This document shows positions 9,052 to 20,200 of a stretch of DNA of 64,000 nucleotides, in pieces. The DNA lies in contig OZ024787.1 in assembly GCA_964017065.1 (NCBI GenBank), positions 2,250,658-2,314,657 on the forward strand, read 5' to 3'. A program made the position numbers and the translations under genes. Every line of letters begins with the position of its first letter. Position 1 is the stretch's first letter. Source of the DNA: Haliclona indistincta. Its lineage: Eukaryota > Porifera > Demospongiae > Haplosclerida > Chalinidae. Under the pieces are notes generated by a model. The model was not told the DNA's origin. It did no database searches and saw nothing but the letters and a program-made list of their open reading frames with translations.

Positions 9052-12000
9052 ATGGCGAAAACTCCCATGAAGCAACTGTTGCTGGTAGTCGCTGCTCTAC
9101 TACATGTTGCAATCCTGCACTGCGATAGCGGTAAAACAGTGGTAGTTTCCGAGTCAGGAATTGACAGCGAAACCGCCTGCTCGTCTCATGCGGGTAACTT
9201 GAACTGCAGTAATCTTACTTTGGCACTTGAAGGCGTTGTTAGCAATACCACTATTGCTATTGAGCGCGGTAACTACACTCTAAGATGTTCTGCTCAACAC
9301 AAGTTCAACAAAATCAAGAACGTAACTATCTCCGGACTAGCCGCAGCTAGCGAGGTGATGGTGAATTGCAGTGAGGGTGCCGGACTGACGTTCCTGCAAG
9401 CAACAACTGTAAACATCTCTAACGTCTCGTTCTATGGGTGTGGCTACAAACATGTAAGCAACTCTATCGTTAAGAAAGATAAATTTGCTGAATACAATGT
9501 GGCGTTATTCTTTCAAATGTGTAGAGATGTCACCTTGAACCGAGTCAGTGTATCGTACAGCAAAGGAATCGCTGTTCAATTCTTTGCCACAATCGGAAAT
9601 AATGAGATCACTTGGTCTAACTTTACGAACAACAACGGAACGCAGCAAACTGTTGGTGGAGGCATGTACATTGAATTTCCCTATTGTCTCCCTGGTAACT
9701 ATAATAACTGTACTGGTGTTCCAGGTGACTTTATATCAGGAGGAACGTTTCGTATTTCATACTCTAATTTCTTCTACAATGATGCTCGTCCTCATGGGAA
9801 TCAAAGTAGAGTGTTCATGGTTCCTCATTTAAAAGACCACAATATCATTTGGTCGTGGAGGAGGTCTGTCTGTATTTTTCAAAGGAAATAGCAGTAACTC
9901 ATCGGTCATTGTTAGTCATAGCAATTTCAGTGGTAATAAAGCAGTATTTGGAGGAGGAGCATTTGTAGACTTTCAGGACTATTGCCATGACAATGAGATC
10001 AAAATTGAATCTTGCTTGTTTAAAGGTAACATAGCAAAAGAACAAGGAGGCGGTATGAGGTTCAACTTTGTATCAATTATTACTAGAACTAACAGTGGGC
10101 TCAAAGGGAGTGACATGCACTTCAATCGCATTTTGGTAGATACTGTCGTAGTTCATGAGAATGAGGCTGTCACCAGTGGAGGTGGCCTGTTCTTTGGTTC
10201 AGTACGAGAAAACACTCCTTTACCTACTAACATTCTGAATATTTCATTTGGAAATTGGACTGGCAATATAGCTCCATTGGGATCTGCCATTTCTATGATA
10301 TGCTGGCATGATGTGACACACAATGGTGCTATCATTGTACCAGTGATGCAGAAATGCTCTTTTCATGCAAATAAACCACCTCATCTCACTACACATAGTA
10401 TTCACAATGAACAATCATCGGTTGGAATTGGAGCTGTTTATCTTGATTCGATTCCACTAACATTTGAAGGTAGAGCAGACTTTACAAGCAATCAACATAC
10501 AGCAATAGTTTGTTTGAATACAGGAATATATTTCCAAAATCATGCTGAGTATAGATTTTTGGACAACATTGCTTATCGGGGCGGAGCTATTGCTTTGCTT
10601 GGCAATGCTTATTTCGTGGCAAATAACGGAACTAAACTGGAGTTCATCAACAACACAGCGTATGACTTAGGAGGAGCAATATATGCCACTGGTAAGAATT
10701 TTATCTCTTCTGGTAACTGCTTCATTCGATATTATGACATATTGAAAGACCCAAATGACTGGAATGCTCACTTCAAGTTTATCAACAATACTGCTATGGG
10801 AAAGAGCAATGCCATCTATACATATTCATCTCAGCCTTGTCTCTGGGGAAGAGTTGGTCCACCACAAGATGACCAAGGCATGTCTAAAGTCTTCTGTTGG
10901 AATAATGACACAAGCAAGAAGAGATGGGACTATGGTAACAATGAATGTGATGATGATCATGAGAGAATGTCTGCTCCTTCAAAGTTTGAACAAAGTGAGA
11001 GTCTAACCACATTAGAGGTAATACCTGGAATATGGAGAAAATTTAATTTGACAATACTCGATGACTTTGGTAACGATGTCACTAAATACACAGTATTTAC
11101 TGCTCAATCTCTCTATCCTAATAATGTGATTGTTAGTAATCATTCTCACTATCTTGAACACAGCACTATTCTACTTCATCAGCCAAATCAAAATGTCACT
11201 AACGGACAAGTTGTACTGCAGACGATTAATTCTCCTAACCCAATTGAAATCAACCTTAACATTTCTTTTAAGGAGTGTCCACCTGGCTTCGAACTTTCAC
11301 AAGGTCAGTGCAAGTGTGTAGCAAGTACTAAATATGACTTTTTGTTAAAATGTCACTTAAATCCTACGTCAGCACATTCAGACATTAATCGTGGTTATTG
11401 GATCGGTCCTTCTCCTTATGATAATACAACAATAATTATGGCAATATGTGAGTTCTGCTATTATGAAAAGAATACCATCTCAGTTAAAAATTTTGCTGAG
11501 GTGCAACAAAAACTTTGCCACAAAGTAAACAGAAATGGAACACTCTGCAGCAAATGCATGGATCATTATTCCCTTGCTGTCAATTCAGAATCATATGATT
11601 GCATCAAATATGATGATAGTATCTCAATTCCGTTCCGAATTTTACTTTTCATTCTTTACAAAACTCTTTTTTCACTATTGTTATTGTGGTTAGTGTATCG
11701 GTTTGGCATCAAAATAGCGTCAGGAAAATACAATGCTCCAGTGTTTTTTGCTCAGATGGTTACGACAGTAGTTCCTATGGATCTTGAAGGAGCCCTCTCG
11801 TATCCTCCAGCACTCAAGAAAATATACTACATACTGTACGACATGCTGAATTTGGAATTACGGCTACCAGATTGTTTTCGATTCTGTCTCCATCCACAAT
11901 TGGAAGTTACGATGATGATAGCCTTAAACTATTGTGTTGCTTTACTACCAATTATGCTTGTAATCACCATGGCGATAGTGTACAACTGTCATGATATGGG

Positions 12001-13138
12001 TAAGAAAGTGTGGTGTTGTTATTTTAAGGATGACTATAACCAAACTCACAGAAGGAGAGGATGCAAAAAGGTATATTATTATGTCAACCGATTTTTGTTC
12101 TCAAATAATCGCGAATATCTTGTATCAGCTGTGGCATCATTCTTTGTCCTGTCTTACATGAAGATAGCTGTCACTACCTGCATGCTTATCACTCCCGTTC
12201 GCCTTGTCAATGGAGAGGGAAGAGTTCTTTATATGGATGGCAGCAAGCGTTATCCACAAGACATTATACATTATTTGATACTAGCTTTTGTTTTTTGTGT
12301 GTATCTGATACTGGTGCCTATCTCTTTGCTCATACTTCGTTATGGTGACCCTAAAACTTCTGAAGGCTTTCTTTATCATCTACTCAAAGGTCTTCAAGAA
12401 AACTTTAAAAGCCTTCCATCTGGTGACCAAAGCCAGAGGAATCTTACATGCTGCAAAGGCAAGGTTAAACATAGAAATGTGCATCGGACCGGTATGTGGC
12501 GTACAGCAACATTTAATACCGAAACAGAGCTATGCAGTGTTGACTTCAAATGCTGTTTTGGAAGCAGTTGCTTTTGTTCCTGCAGTGCTCATGATTTTCG
12601 TTGGGTCTCTGGTGCCTACTTTGTTTTGCGTATTCTCATGTTGATAAGTTATATAGCTGTGCCTACTGACATGATCCAACTGGTATGTCAGTTTTTGATC
12701 TGTTGTGCAGCAGCTGCCTTCTTCATTGTATTTCGACCATATGGCTACAACCATAAAGAACAGGATGAATACCAACAAAAGAAACAACAAGAATTGACAG
12801 ATACTAGTGCGGTCCAAGGATATGCTCCAGTTTTTATGATGCCCAATTCACCATCAGAGAGATATAACCGACTAGATGCAGCTGTATTCTTAGCTCTGGC
12901 TGTGGTGATTGCTGTCTGCATTTACCGCTCATATCTCATCACAATTGGTAAAGCTGTAGGCTCAGTTTCTGGTCTCAGTGCTCTGACACTGCAGTCTGTG
13001 CTGCTCTTCGTGCCAGCAGCATGGTTTGGAGTACACATTCTATTCGACTTAAAAGAACGGTGTTCTGGCTTCAAAAAGTGGGTCAAAGATGTTCAACAGA
13101 AGAGGTACAGAGAAGGAAATTATGAACCAGTTCCTTGA
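9052..13138 (+). pseudogene. Beta-helix / ~8-TM receptor copy 2, split by one frameshift
   Basis: The same family as copy 1 from MAKTPMKQLLL to the TGA at 13136-13138. The frame is open from 9052 to about 9840. There one extra base (AATATCATTTGG where the paralogues have ATTTCATTTGG, 9841-9852) shifts it. In the shifted frame the homologous protein continues without a stop to the end, starting with GRGGGLSVFFKGNSS. Apart from this indel the copy has no stops, and its Cys collar, membrane spans and YEPVP end are all kept. It also lacks four codons present in copy 3 near 9715. Translated as read, the product would be a secreted beta-helix fragment of about 279 residues. It could be a young pseudogene, a polymorphism or a base-calling error; the lack of other lesions fits a recent event. 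Confidence 0.75.
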
Positions 13139-13574
13139 TTCAAATGAATAATTACGTTTTGCTTGACAGATTGAGCTATTGAAGTTGTAATTTGTAGCAA
13201 TATAAATTAAATTATCATGACGATGTGTGTATTTTCTACACTCTTGTCAGTATTATGTTACAGTGAGGATAATTTAAATTACATGTAGCATGGTAGTGTC
13301 TCTCTGTCAAGAAGACTTGTGCATGAAGGTTTGGAGTCTCAGAGAGAGGACTTACTAAGAGAAATAATACAAGCTTATTAGAAGGAAAATAACTTAAGAA
13401 CAAAAGGGTCAAAATCCAAGCACAGTGAGTAAGTTATGCAGATTACAATTAAGTAGTTCAAACATGCAGTCTGTCAGGGAGCACATGCATGTGTGCAGTA
13501 CTATAAGTACACACATCATTGCATGCTTGCATGGTTTATGATAATGATGTGCATCTTGCATACACTCCTAAATC
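13139..13574. repeat. 3'-flank module copy after beta-helix gene 2
   Basis: Same module as after copy 1, leading into the receptor tail exon at 13575-13708 on the minus strand. No other gene. Confidence 0.7.
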
Positions 13575-16500
13575 TTAGATGACAATAGAATAGGGATTGT
13601 ATGTTGAATATGCGCTGTTCTCCTGTACATCAATACTGCTCTGCTTCAGTGTGACCTCCTCATAAGCAGGATTGTCATCCACTGGTATTTTGTTCTGTGA
13701 TAGTGAGGCTTAGGAAGTACAATATAAACCGTTATGCAAGCAGAGATGAATGATACTCACATTTTCCTTTCTTGAAAAGTACGAGGCAACAAGTAACAGC
13801 AGTTATTATGATAGTAATGATCATTGTTAATACAACCACACAACCGATGATTGTCAGTATCACTGAGGAAAATATAAGCACCAAAGGTGCAGATGCCTCG
13901 GTGGAATGCCACAATTTCACATAATTATACAATAAAAAAAGTAATTTAAAATTTTGTCTGACAAATAATTATAGAGCAAATGGTATCCAGCTTTTACTAA
14001 CACCATAAGCAAGTACACAGCAGGACTAGCTACAGTAAACTCCACCTATTATACAAGCTATAGCACAATTCCTGTACAGTAAGTACAGCAGTCACAATGC
14101 AGTGCTTTAGTTATGCAATCAGAAGCCAATCAGTGCTAACCACAATTTAACTGGGCGTGTCTACAGAGTTTAGCGCACACACGCATACCACGAGCGAGAT
14201 AGCTTCCATAGCTTGCTTACACGATTTCTCTGGACCTGCGCTGCTATCCTGTAGTAAAATTTGAACCTATCAGCTTCTAGGCAATCAACTGTGGACAGCT
14301 TTGCCTTTGGAGAAGTCCAGATTGCCAGCAACAGCAAAGTAAGCAAATCACGCCATAACTCGAGAACGAAGCTTCGTATACAAGTTTCAAATGTTCAAAA
14401 GCGAGATAATATCGAGTTCTACTTGCATTGCTAGTTTCAGGGCTCATCGTTCAGCGTGCGCCGCAAAACTGAAGTAACAGACGGAATGAAGCACCTAAGG
14501 TGCAGATGCCTCGGTGGAACGACACTATCCACAAAAACAATTATCCACCATTCCTCAACGGACACAGCAACTGCAGATGCATGTATACAGGATTTTTGTA
14601 CAGCAATCGCAATGCAGTGCTTTTGTAATACAAACAGAAGCCAATCAATGCTAACCACAATTCAACTGGGCGTGTCTACAGTGTTTAGCACAGCACACGA
14701 GCGAGATACCTTCCATAGCTTGCTTACACGATTTCTCTGGACCTGCGCTGCTATCCTGTAGTAAACTTCTAACCTATCAGCTTTCAGGCAGTCAACTGTG
14801 GACAGCTTTGCCTTTAGAGAAGTCCAGATTGCCAGCAACGGTAAACAAAGTAAGCAAACCGCGCCATAACTCTAGAACAAAGCTTTGCATCGAACTTTCG
14901 CTAGTTCACAACCGAGATAATATCGATTTCTACCTGCATTGCAAGTTTCAGAGCTTACCTTTCAGCGTGCGCCGAAAAAATGGTGTAACAGACAGACAGA
15001 CAGAATGACAGACAACGCGATTACAGTATGCCTCGTGGCTCCGCCCACCGAGGCATAATGAAGCACCTAAGGTGCAGATGCCTCGGTGGAGTGACACTTC
15101 ATACACAAACACAACTATCCACCATTCCACAAACACAGCAACTGCAGATGCATGTATACAGAATTTCTGTACAGCAATCACTGACAATGCAGTGCTTGCA
15201 AACAGAAGCCAATCAGTGCTAACCACAATTCAACTGGGCGTGTCCACAGCAGCACACGCATACCACGAGCGAGATAGCTTCCATAGCTTGCTTACACGAT
15301 TTCTCTGGACCTGCGCTGCTATCCTGTAGTAAAATTCTAACCTATCAGCTTCTAGGCAGTCAACTGTGGACAGCTTTGCCTTTGGAGAAGTCCAGATCGT
15401 CTGCAACGGTAAACAAAGTAAGCAAACCGCGCCATAACTCTAGAACAAAGCTTTGCATCGAACTTTCGCTAATACACAACCGAGATAATGTCGAGTTATA
15501 CCTGCATTGCAAGTTTCAGAGCTCACCGTTCAGCGTGCGCCGCAAAAATGGTGTAACAGACAGACAGAACGACAGACAGACAGACAACGCGATTACAGTA
15601 TGCCTCGTGGCTCCGCCCACCGAGGCATAATGACAAACGAACTACTGTATGCCTCGTGGCTCCGCCCACCGAGGCATAATAACATTGTGCACTGTAAATA
15701 TTACTCTCTCGTGTTCTAGCTATAAAAAATTGTGATAACTTACATGCATTAGGCACGGTCTGATTGTTTTGAACTGGTGTCGTGGGTAAAAGATTTATTG
15801 TCACTGATGGAGTTGCTATTGACAAATGTACTGCATCTGTACATGATGCGCGTTTGAACAATTGTTATTATTTGCAAGAACTCATCAGAAAACATACCAC
15901 CGCTATGTTTTGATGTGATCACACTTGAAACAACTTGACTTTGACTAGTAATGATAGATTCTGCAAAATAAGACAGACTGTTTATTTGCATCACTGTAGT
16001 GTTGCTGTGATGTACATGGTTAAAACAAGATAGTTGCAATCACTGCAAATACGATAATACACAGAACATTATACAGATAGAAAGATCTATATTGTTAAAA
16101 ATAATGTTGTGTACTGCTTATACCTTTGAGAGTTGGTTCAATTTGTAACACAGTGGGTTCTCCTGTTCCTACCTCATTGATAGCAACAACAGTGACAGCG
16201 AGTTCAGGATCACATGAATTGTCAATGGAGTAGTACAGCATGGTAGTGTTTGTTTCTGCTGTCACATTCTCTCCGCTGGAGCTGCTGGTGATGGTGACAT
16301 TGTAGCCCAGGATGGGCACCCCCTCCAGAGTGAAGGGAGGACTCCAGGAGATGAGGACAGTAGTGCAGTTGATGGAGACCACGGTGAGGTTATTGACTGA
16401 CTCCAACAAACCTGAGCTCAATTAAATCAAAATACATTATGCATGTAACGTATCGGTCATATACCTTGCACAAGTAAAAGTGCTGGATAACTTCTGTCAA

Positions 16501-16611
16501 TTGATAATGGATCATGACGAAATGCTGTACAAGTAATGTTGGTAGCGTTTTCAACTGAAGTCACAGTCACTGTCAAAGTTGACATGCGAATTTGAAGTGT
16601 TTCATTTACTG
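13575..16611 (-). pseudogene. 5'-truncated Ig-FN3 single-pass receptor (third minus-type copy)
   Basis: Minus-strand exons, 5' to 3': partial Ig exon 16611-16465; FN3 exon 16411-16124 (GLLESVNNLTVV, SWSPPFTLEGVPILGYNV); stalk exons 15960-15898 and 15836-15744; transmembrane exon 13862-13761 (ILTIIGCVVVLTMIITIIITAV); tail exon 13708-13575 ending YSTYNPYSIVI. All splice sites are GT/AG and phase 1, matching the intact gene at 38671-40196. The Ig exon loses homology near 16611, where sequence of the beta-helix 3'-flank module begins, so the first half of the Ig domain and the signal peptide are gone. The intron between stalk and transmembrane exons holds a 1.8-kb repeat array. It probably cannot make a surface protein. 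Confidence 0.8.
13875..15682. mobile_element. Tandem array of three hairpin-capped elements inserted in an intron
   Basis: Units start at 13878, 14491 and 15063, each with GCACC..AGGTGC and TGCCTCGGTGG. They run about 570-610 bp. Unit 3 ends in a hairpin at 15599-15629, followed by a second at 15648-15678 (stem TATGCCTCG/CGAGGCATA). The paralogous intron at 22080-22153 lacks the insertion and keeps GAGGAAATAACATTGTG across the site, so the insertion boundaries are visible. The open frames inside are repeats of each other and not genes. Confidence 0.7.
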
Positions 16612-16622
16612 CTACTACAAGA

Positions 16623-17043
16623 ATCCACAAAATTTTATATGTAGCATGCTAGTGTCTCTCTGCCAGTCAAGATGACTTGTGCATGTAGGTTTGGAGTCTC
16701 AGAGAGAGAACTTACATGTACTAAGAGAAATAATACAAGCTTGTTAGAAGGAAAATAACTTAAGAACAAAAAGGTTCAAACAGTATGCAGGGAGCACATG
16801 CATGTGTGCAGTACTATATGTGCACACATCATTGCATGGTTTATGATAATAACAATTATGTGCATCTTGCGTATTCCTACATCTTAGATGATAATAGAAT
16901 AGGGATTTTATGTTGAGTATGCAATTCTGCTCTCCTACTGTGTGACCTCCTCATAAGCAGGATTTTCATCCACTGGTATTTTGCAAACACACACAGTGAG
17001 AATCGAACCACTGAGCCAGCTGACCAGTCACTGCTGCAGTGAA
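16623..17043. repeat. Solitary 3'-flank module with orphan tail relic
   Basis: Homologous to 66-728 but not preceded by a beta-helix gene. It directly abuts the broken Ig exon and marks a recombination junction. The minus-strand tail relic spans about 16884-16984 and has lost internal codons. The tRNA-like block follows near 16998-17035. Confidence 0.65.
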
Positions 17044-17234
17044 AATGGGACACGCCCCCGGCCGCTTCGCGGTGCAGTGGGAATCGCTGATAACAATGGC
17101 CCGGCCTATTGTCTCCTCAGTCGTTGCATTCTGCGCATGCAAACCGTGGCTAATGCATAAGGTGCATGCTCAGTTTCTCAATGTGAATGTATAGTAAACG
17201 GCACTATAAGCCGGCCGGAATACATGCGGCACTG
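17044..17234 (+). promoter_or_regulatory. Conserved 5' block of beta-helix gene 3
   Basis: Third copy of the GC-rich leader with the GC box, CTTCGCGGTGCA, GATAACAATGG and CTATTGTCTCCTCAG, ending at the conserved ATG context GCGGCACTGATGGCG. Confidence 0.5.
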
Positions 17235-20200
17235 ATGGCGAAAACTTTCATGAAGCAACTGTTGCTGGTAGTCGCTGCTCTACTACATGTTGCAATCCTG
17301 CACTGCGATAGCGGTAAAACAGTGGTAGTTTCCGAGTCAGGAATTGACAGCGAAACCGCCTGCTATGCGGGTAACTTGAACTGCAGTAATCTTACTATGG
17401 CACTTGAAGGCGTTGTTAGCAATACCACTATTGTTATTGAGCGCGGTAACTACACTCTAGGATGTTCTGCCCACCACAAGTTCAACCAAATCAAGAACGT
17501 AACTATCTCCGGACTAGCCGCGGCTAGCGAGGTGATGGTGAATTGCAGTGACGGTGCTGGACTGACGTTCCTGCAGGCAACAACTGTAAACATCTTCAAC
17601 GTCTCGTTCTATGGGTGTGGCTACAAACATGTAAGCAACTCTATCGTTAAGAAAGATAGATTCGCTGAATACAACGTGGCGTTATTCTTTCAAATGTGCA
17701 GAAATGTCACCTTGAACCGAGTCAGTGTATCGTACAGCAAAGGAACCGCTGTTCAATTCTTTGCCACGATTGGAAATAATGAGATCACTTGGTCTAACTT
17801 TACGAACAACAACGGAGTAACGCAGCAAACTGTTGGTGGAGGCGTGTACATTGAATTTCCCTATTGTCTCCCTGGTAACTATAACAACTGTACTGTGAAC
17901 ACCAGTACTGTTCCAGATGACTTTATATCAGGAGGAACGTTTCGTATTTCATACTCTAACTTCTTCTACAATGATGCTCGTCCTCCTGGGAATCAAAGTA
18001 GAGTGTTCATGGTTCCTCAATTAAAAGACCACATTTCATTTGGTCGTGGAGGAGGTCTGTCTGTATTTTTCAAAGGAAATAGCAGTTTCTCATCGGTCGT
18101 TGTTAGTCATAGCAATTTCAGTGGTAATAGAGCTATATATGGAGGAGGAGCATTTGTAGACTTTCAGGACTATTGCCATGACAATGAGATCAAAATTGAA
18201 TGTTGCTTGTTTGAAGGTAACCTAGCAAATCAACAAGGAGGCGGTATGAGGTTTAACTTTGCATCAAGTATTACTAGAACTAATAATGGGCTCAAAGGGA
18301 GTGACATGCACTTCAATCGCATTTTGATAGATACTATCATAGTTCATGAGAATAAGGCTGTCAGCAGTGGAGGTGGTATGTTCTTTGGTTCAGTACGAGA
18401 AAACACGATTTCACCTACTAACATTTTGAATATTTCATTTGGAAATTGGACTGGCAATATAGCTCCAGTGGGATCTGCCATTTCTATGATATGCTGGCAT
18501 GATGTGACACACAATGGTGTTATCATTGAACCAGTGATACAGGAATGCCTTTTTCATGCAAATAGACCTCATCATCATCTCACTACACAGAGTATTCATA
18601 ATGAGCAATCATCGGTTGGAATTGGAGCTGTTTATCTTGATTCGATTCCACTAACATTTGCAGGTAGAGCAAACTTTACCAGCAACCAACATACAGCTAT
18701 AGTTTGTGTGAATACAGGAATATATTTCCAACATACTGAGTATAGATTTTTCAACAACAGTGCTTATCAGGGCGGAGCTATTGCTTTGCTTGGCAATGCT
18801 TATTTCATAATATATAACGGAACTAAACTGGAGTTCATCAACAATAAAGCGCACTACTTAGGAGGGGCAATATATGCCACTTCATTGATTGGTCAGAATT
18901 CTATCCCTTCAGGAAACTGTATAATTCAATATTATGACCTATTGAAAGACCCAAATGAGTGGAATGCTCACTTCAAGTTTATCAACAATACTGCTATGGG
19001 AAAGAGCAATGCCATCTATACATATTCACCTAAGCCTTGTCTCTGGGGAAGAGCATTTGGTCCACCTCAAGATGACCAAGGCATGTCTAAAGTCTTCTGT
19101 TGGAATAATAATGGCACAACCAAGAAGAGATGGGACTATGGTAACAATAAATGTGATGATAATCATGAGAGAATGTCTGCTCCTTCAAAGTTTGAACAAA
19201 GTGAGAGTCTAACAACATTAGTGGTAATACCTGGAATATGGATAACATTTAATTTGACAATACTCGATGACTTTGGTAACAATGTCACTAACTACACAGT
19301 ATTTACTGCTCAATCTCTCTCTCCTAATAATGTGACTGTCAGTGATCATTCTCACTATCTTGGACACGGCACTATTCTACTTCATCAGCCAAATCAAAAT
19401 GTCACTAACGGAACCATTGCACTGCGGACGATTAATACTCCTAACCCAATTGAAGTCAAACTTAACATTGCTTTTACAGATTGTCCACCTGGCTTCAAAC
19501 TTTCACAAGGTCAGTGCAAGTGTGCAGCAGATACTAACTATGACTATTTGTTAAAATGTCACTTAAATCCTACGTCAGCATATTCAGACATTAATCGTGG
19601 TTATTGGATCGGTCCTTCTCCTTATGATAATACAACGAAAATTATGGCATGGTGCGATTTCTGCTTTTATGACGATAATACCGTCACAGTGAAAAATTTT
19701 AATGAGGTGCAACAAAACCTTTGCCACAAAGCAAACAGAACAGGAACACTCTGCAGCAAATGCATGGAGAATTATTCCCTTGCTGTTAATTCAGAATCGT
19801 ATGATTGCATCAAATATGATGATAGTATCTCATTTCCGTTCCGACTTGTACTATTCATTCTTTACAAAACTCTTTTTTCACTTTTGTTATTGTGGTTAGT
19901 GTATCGGTTTGGCATCAAAATAGCGTCAGGAAAATACAATGCTCCGGTTTTTTTTGCTCAGATGGTTACGACAGTAGTTCCTATGGATCTTGATGGAGCC
20001 CTCTGGTATCCTCCAGCACTCAAGAAATTTTTCTACATACTGTATGACATGCTGAATTTGGAATTACGGCTCCCAGATTGTTTTCGATTCTGTCTCCATC
20101 CACAATTGGAAGTTACGACGATGCTAGCCTTAAACTATTGTGTTGCTTTACTACCAATTGTGCTTGTAATCACCATGGCGATAGTGTACAACTGTCATGA

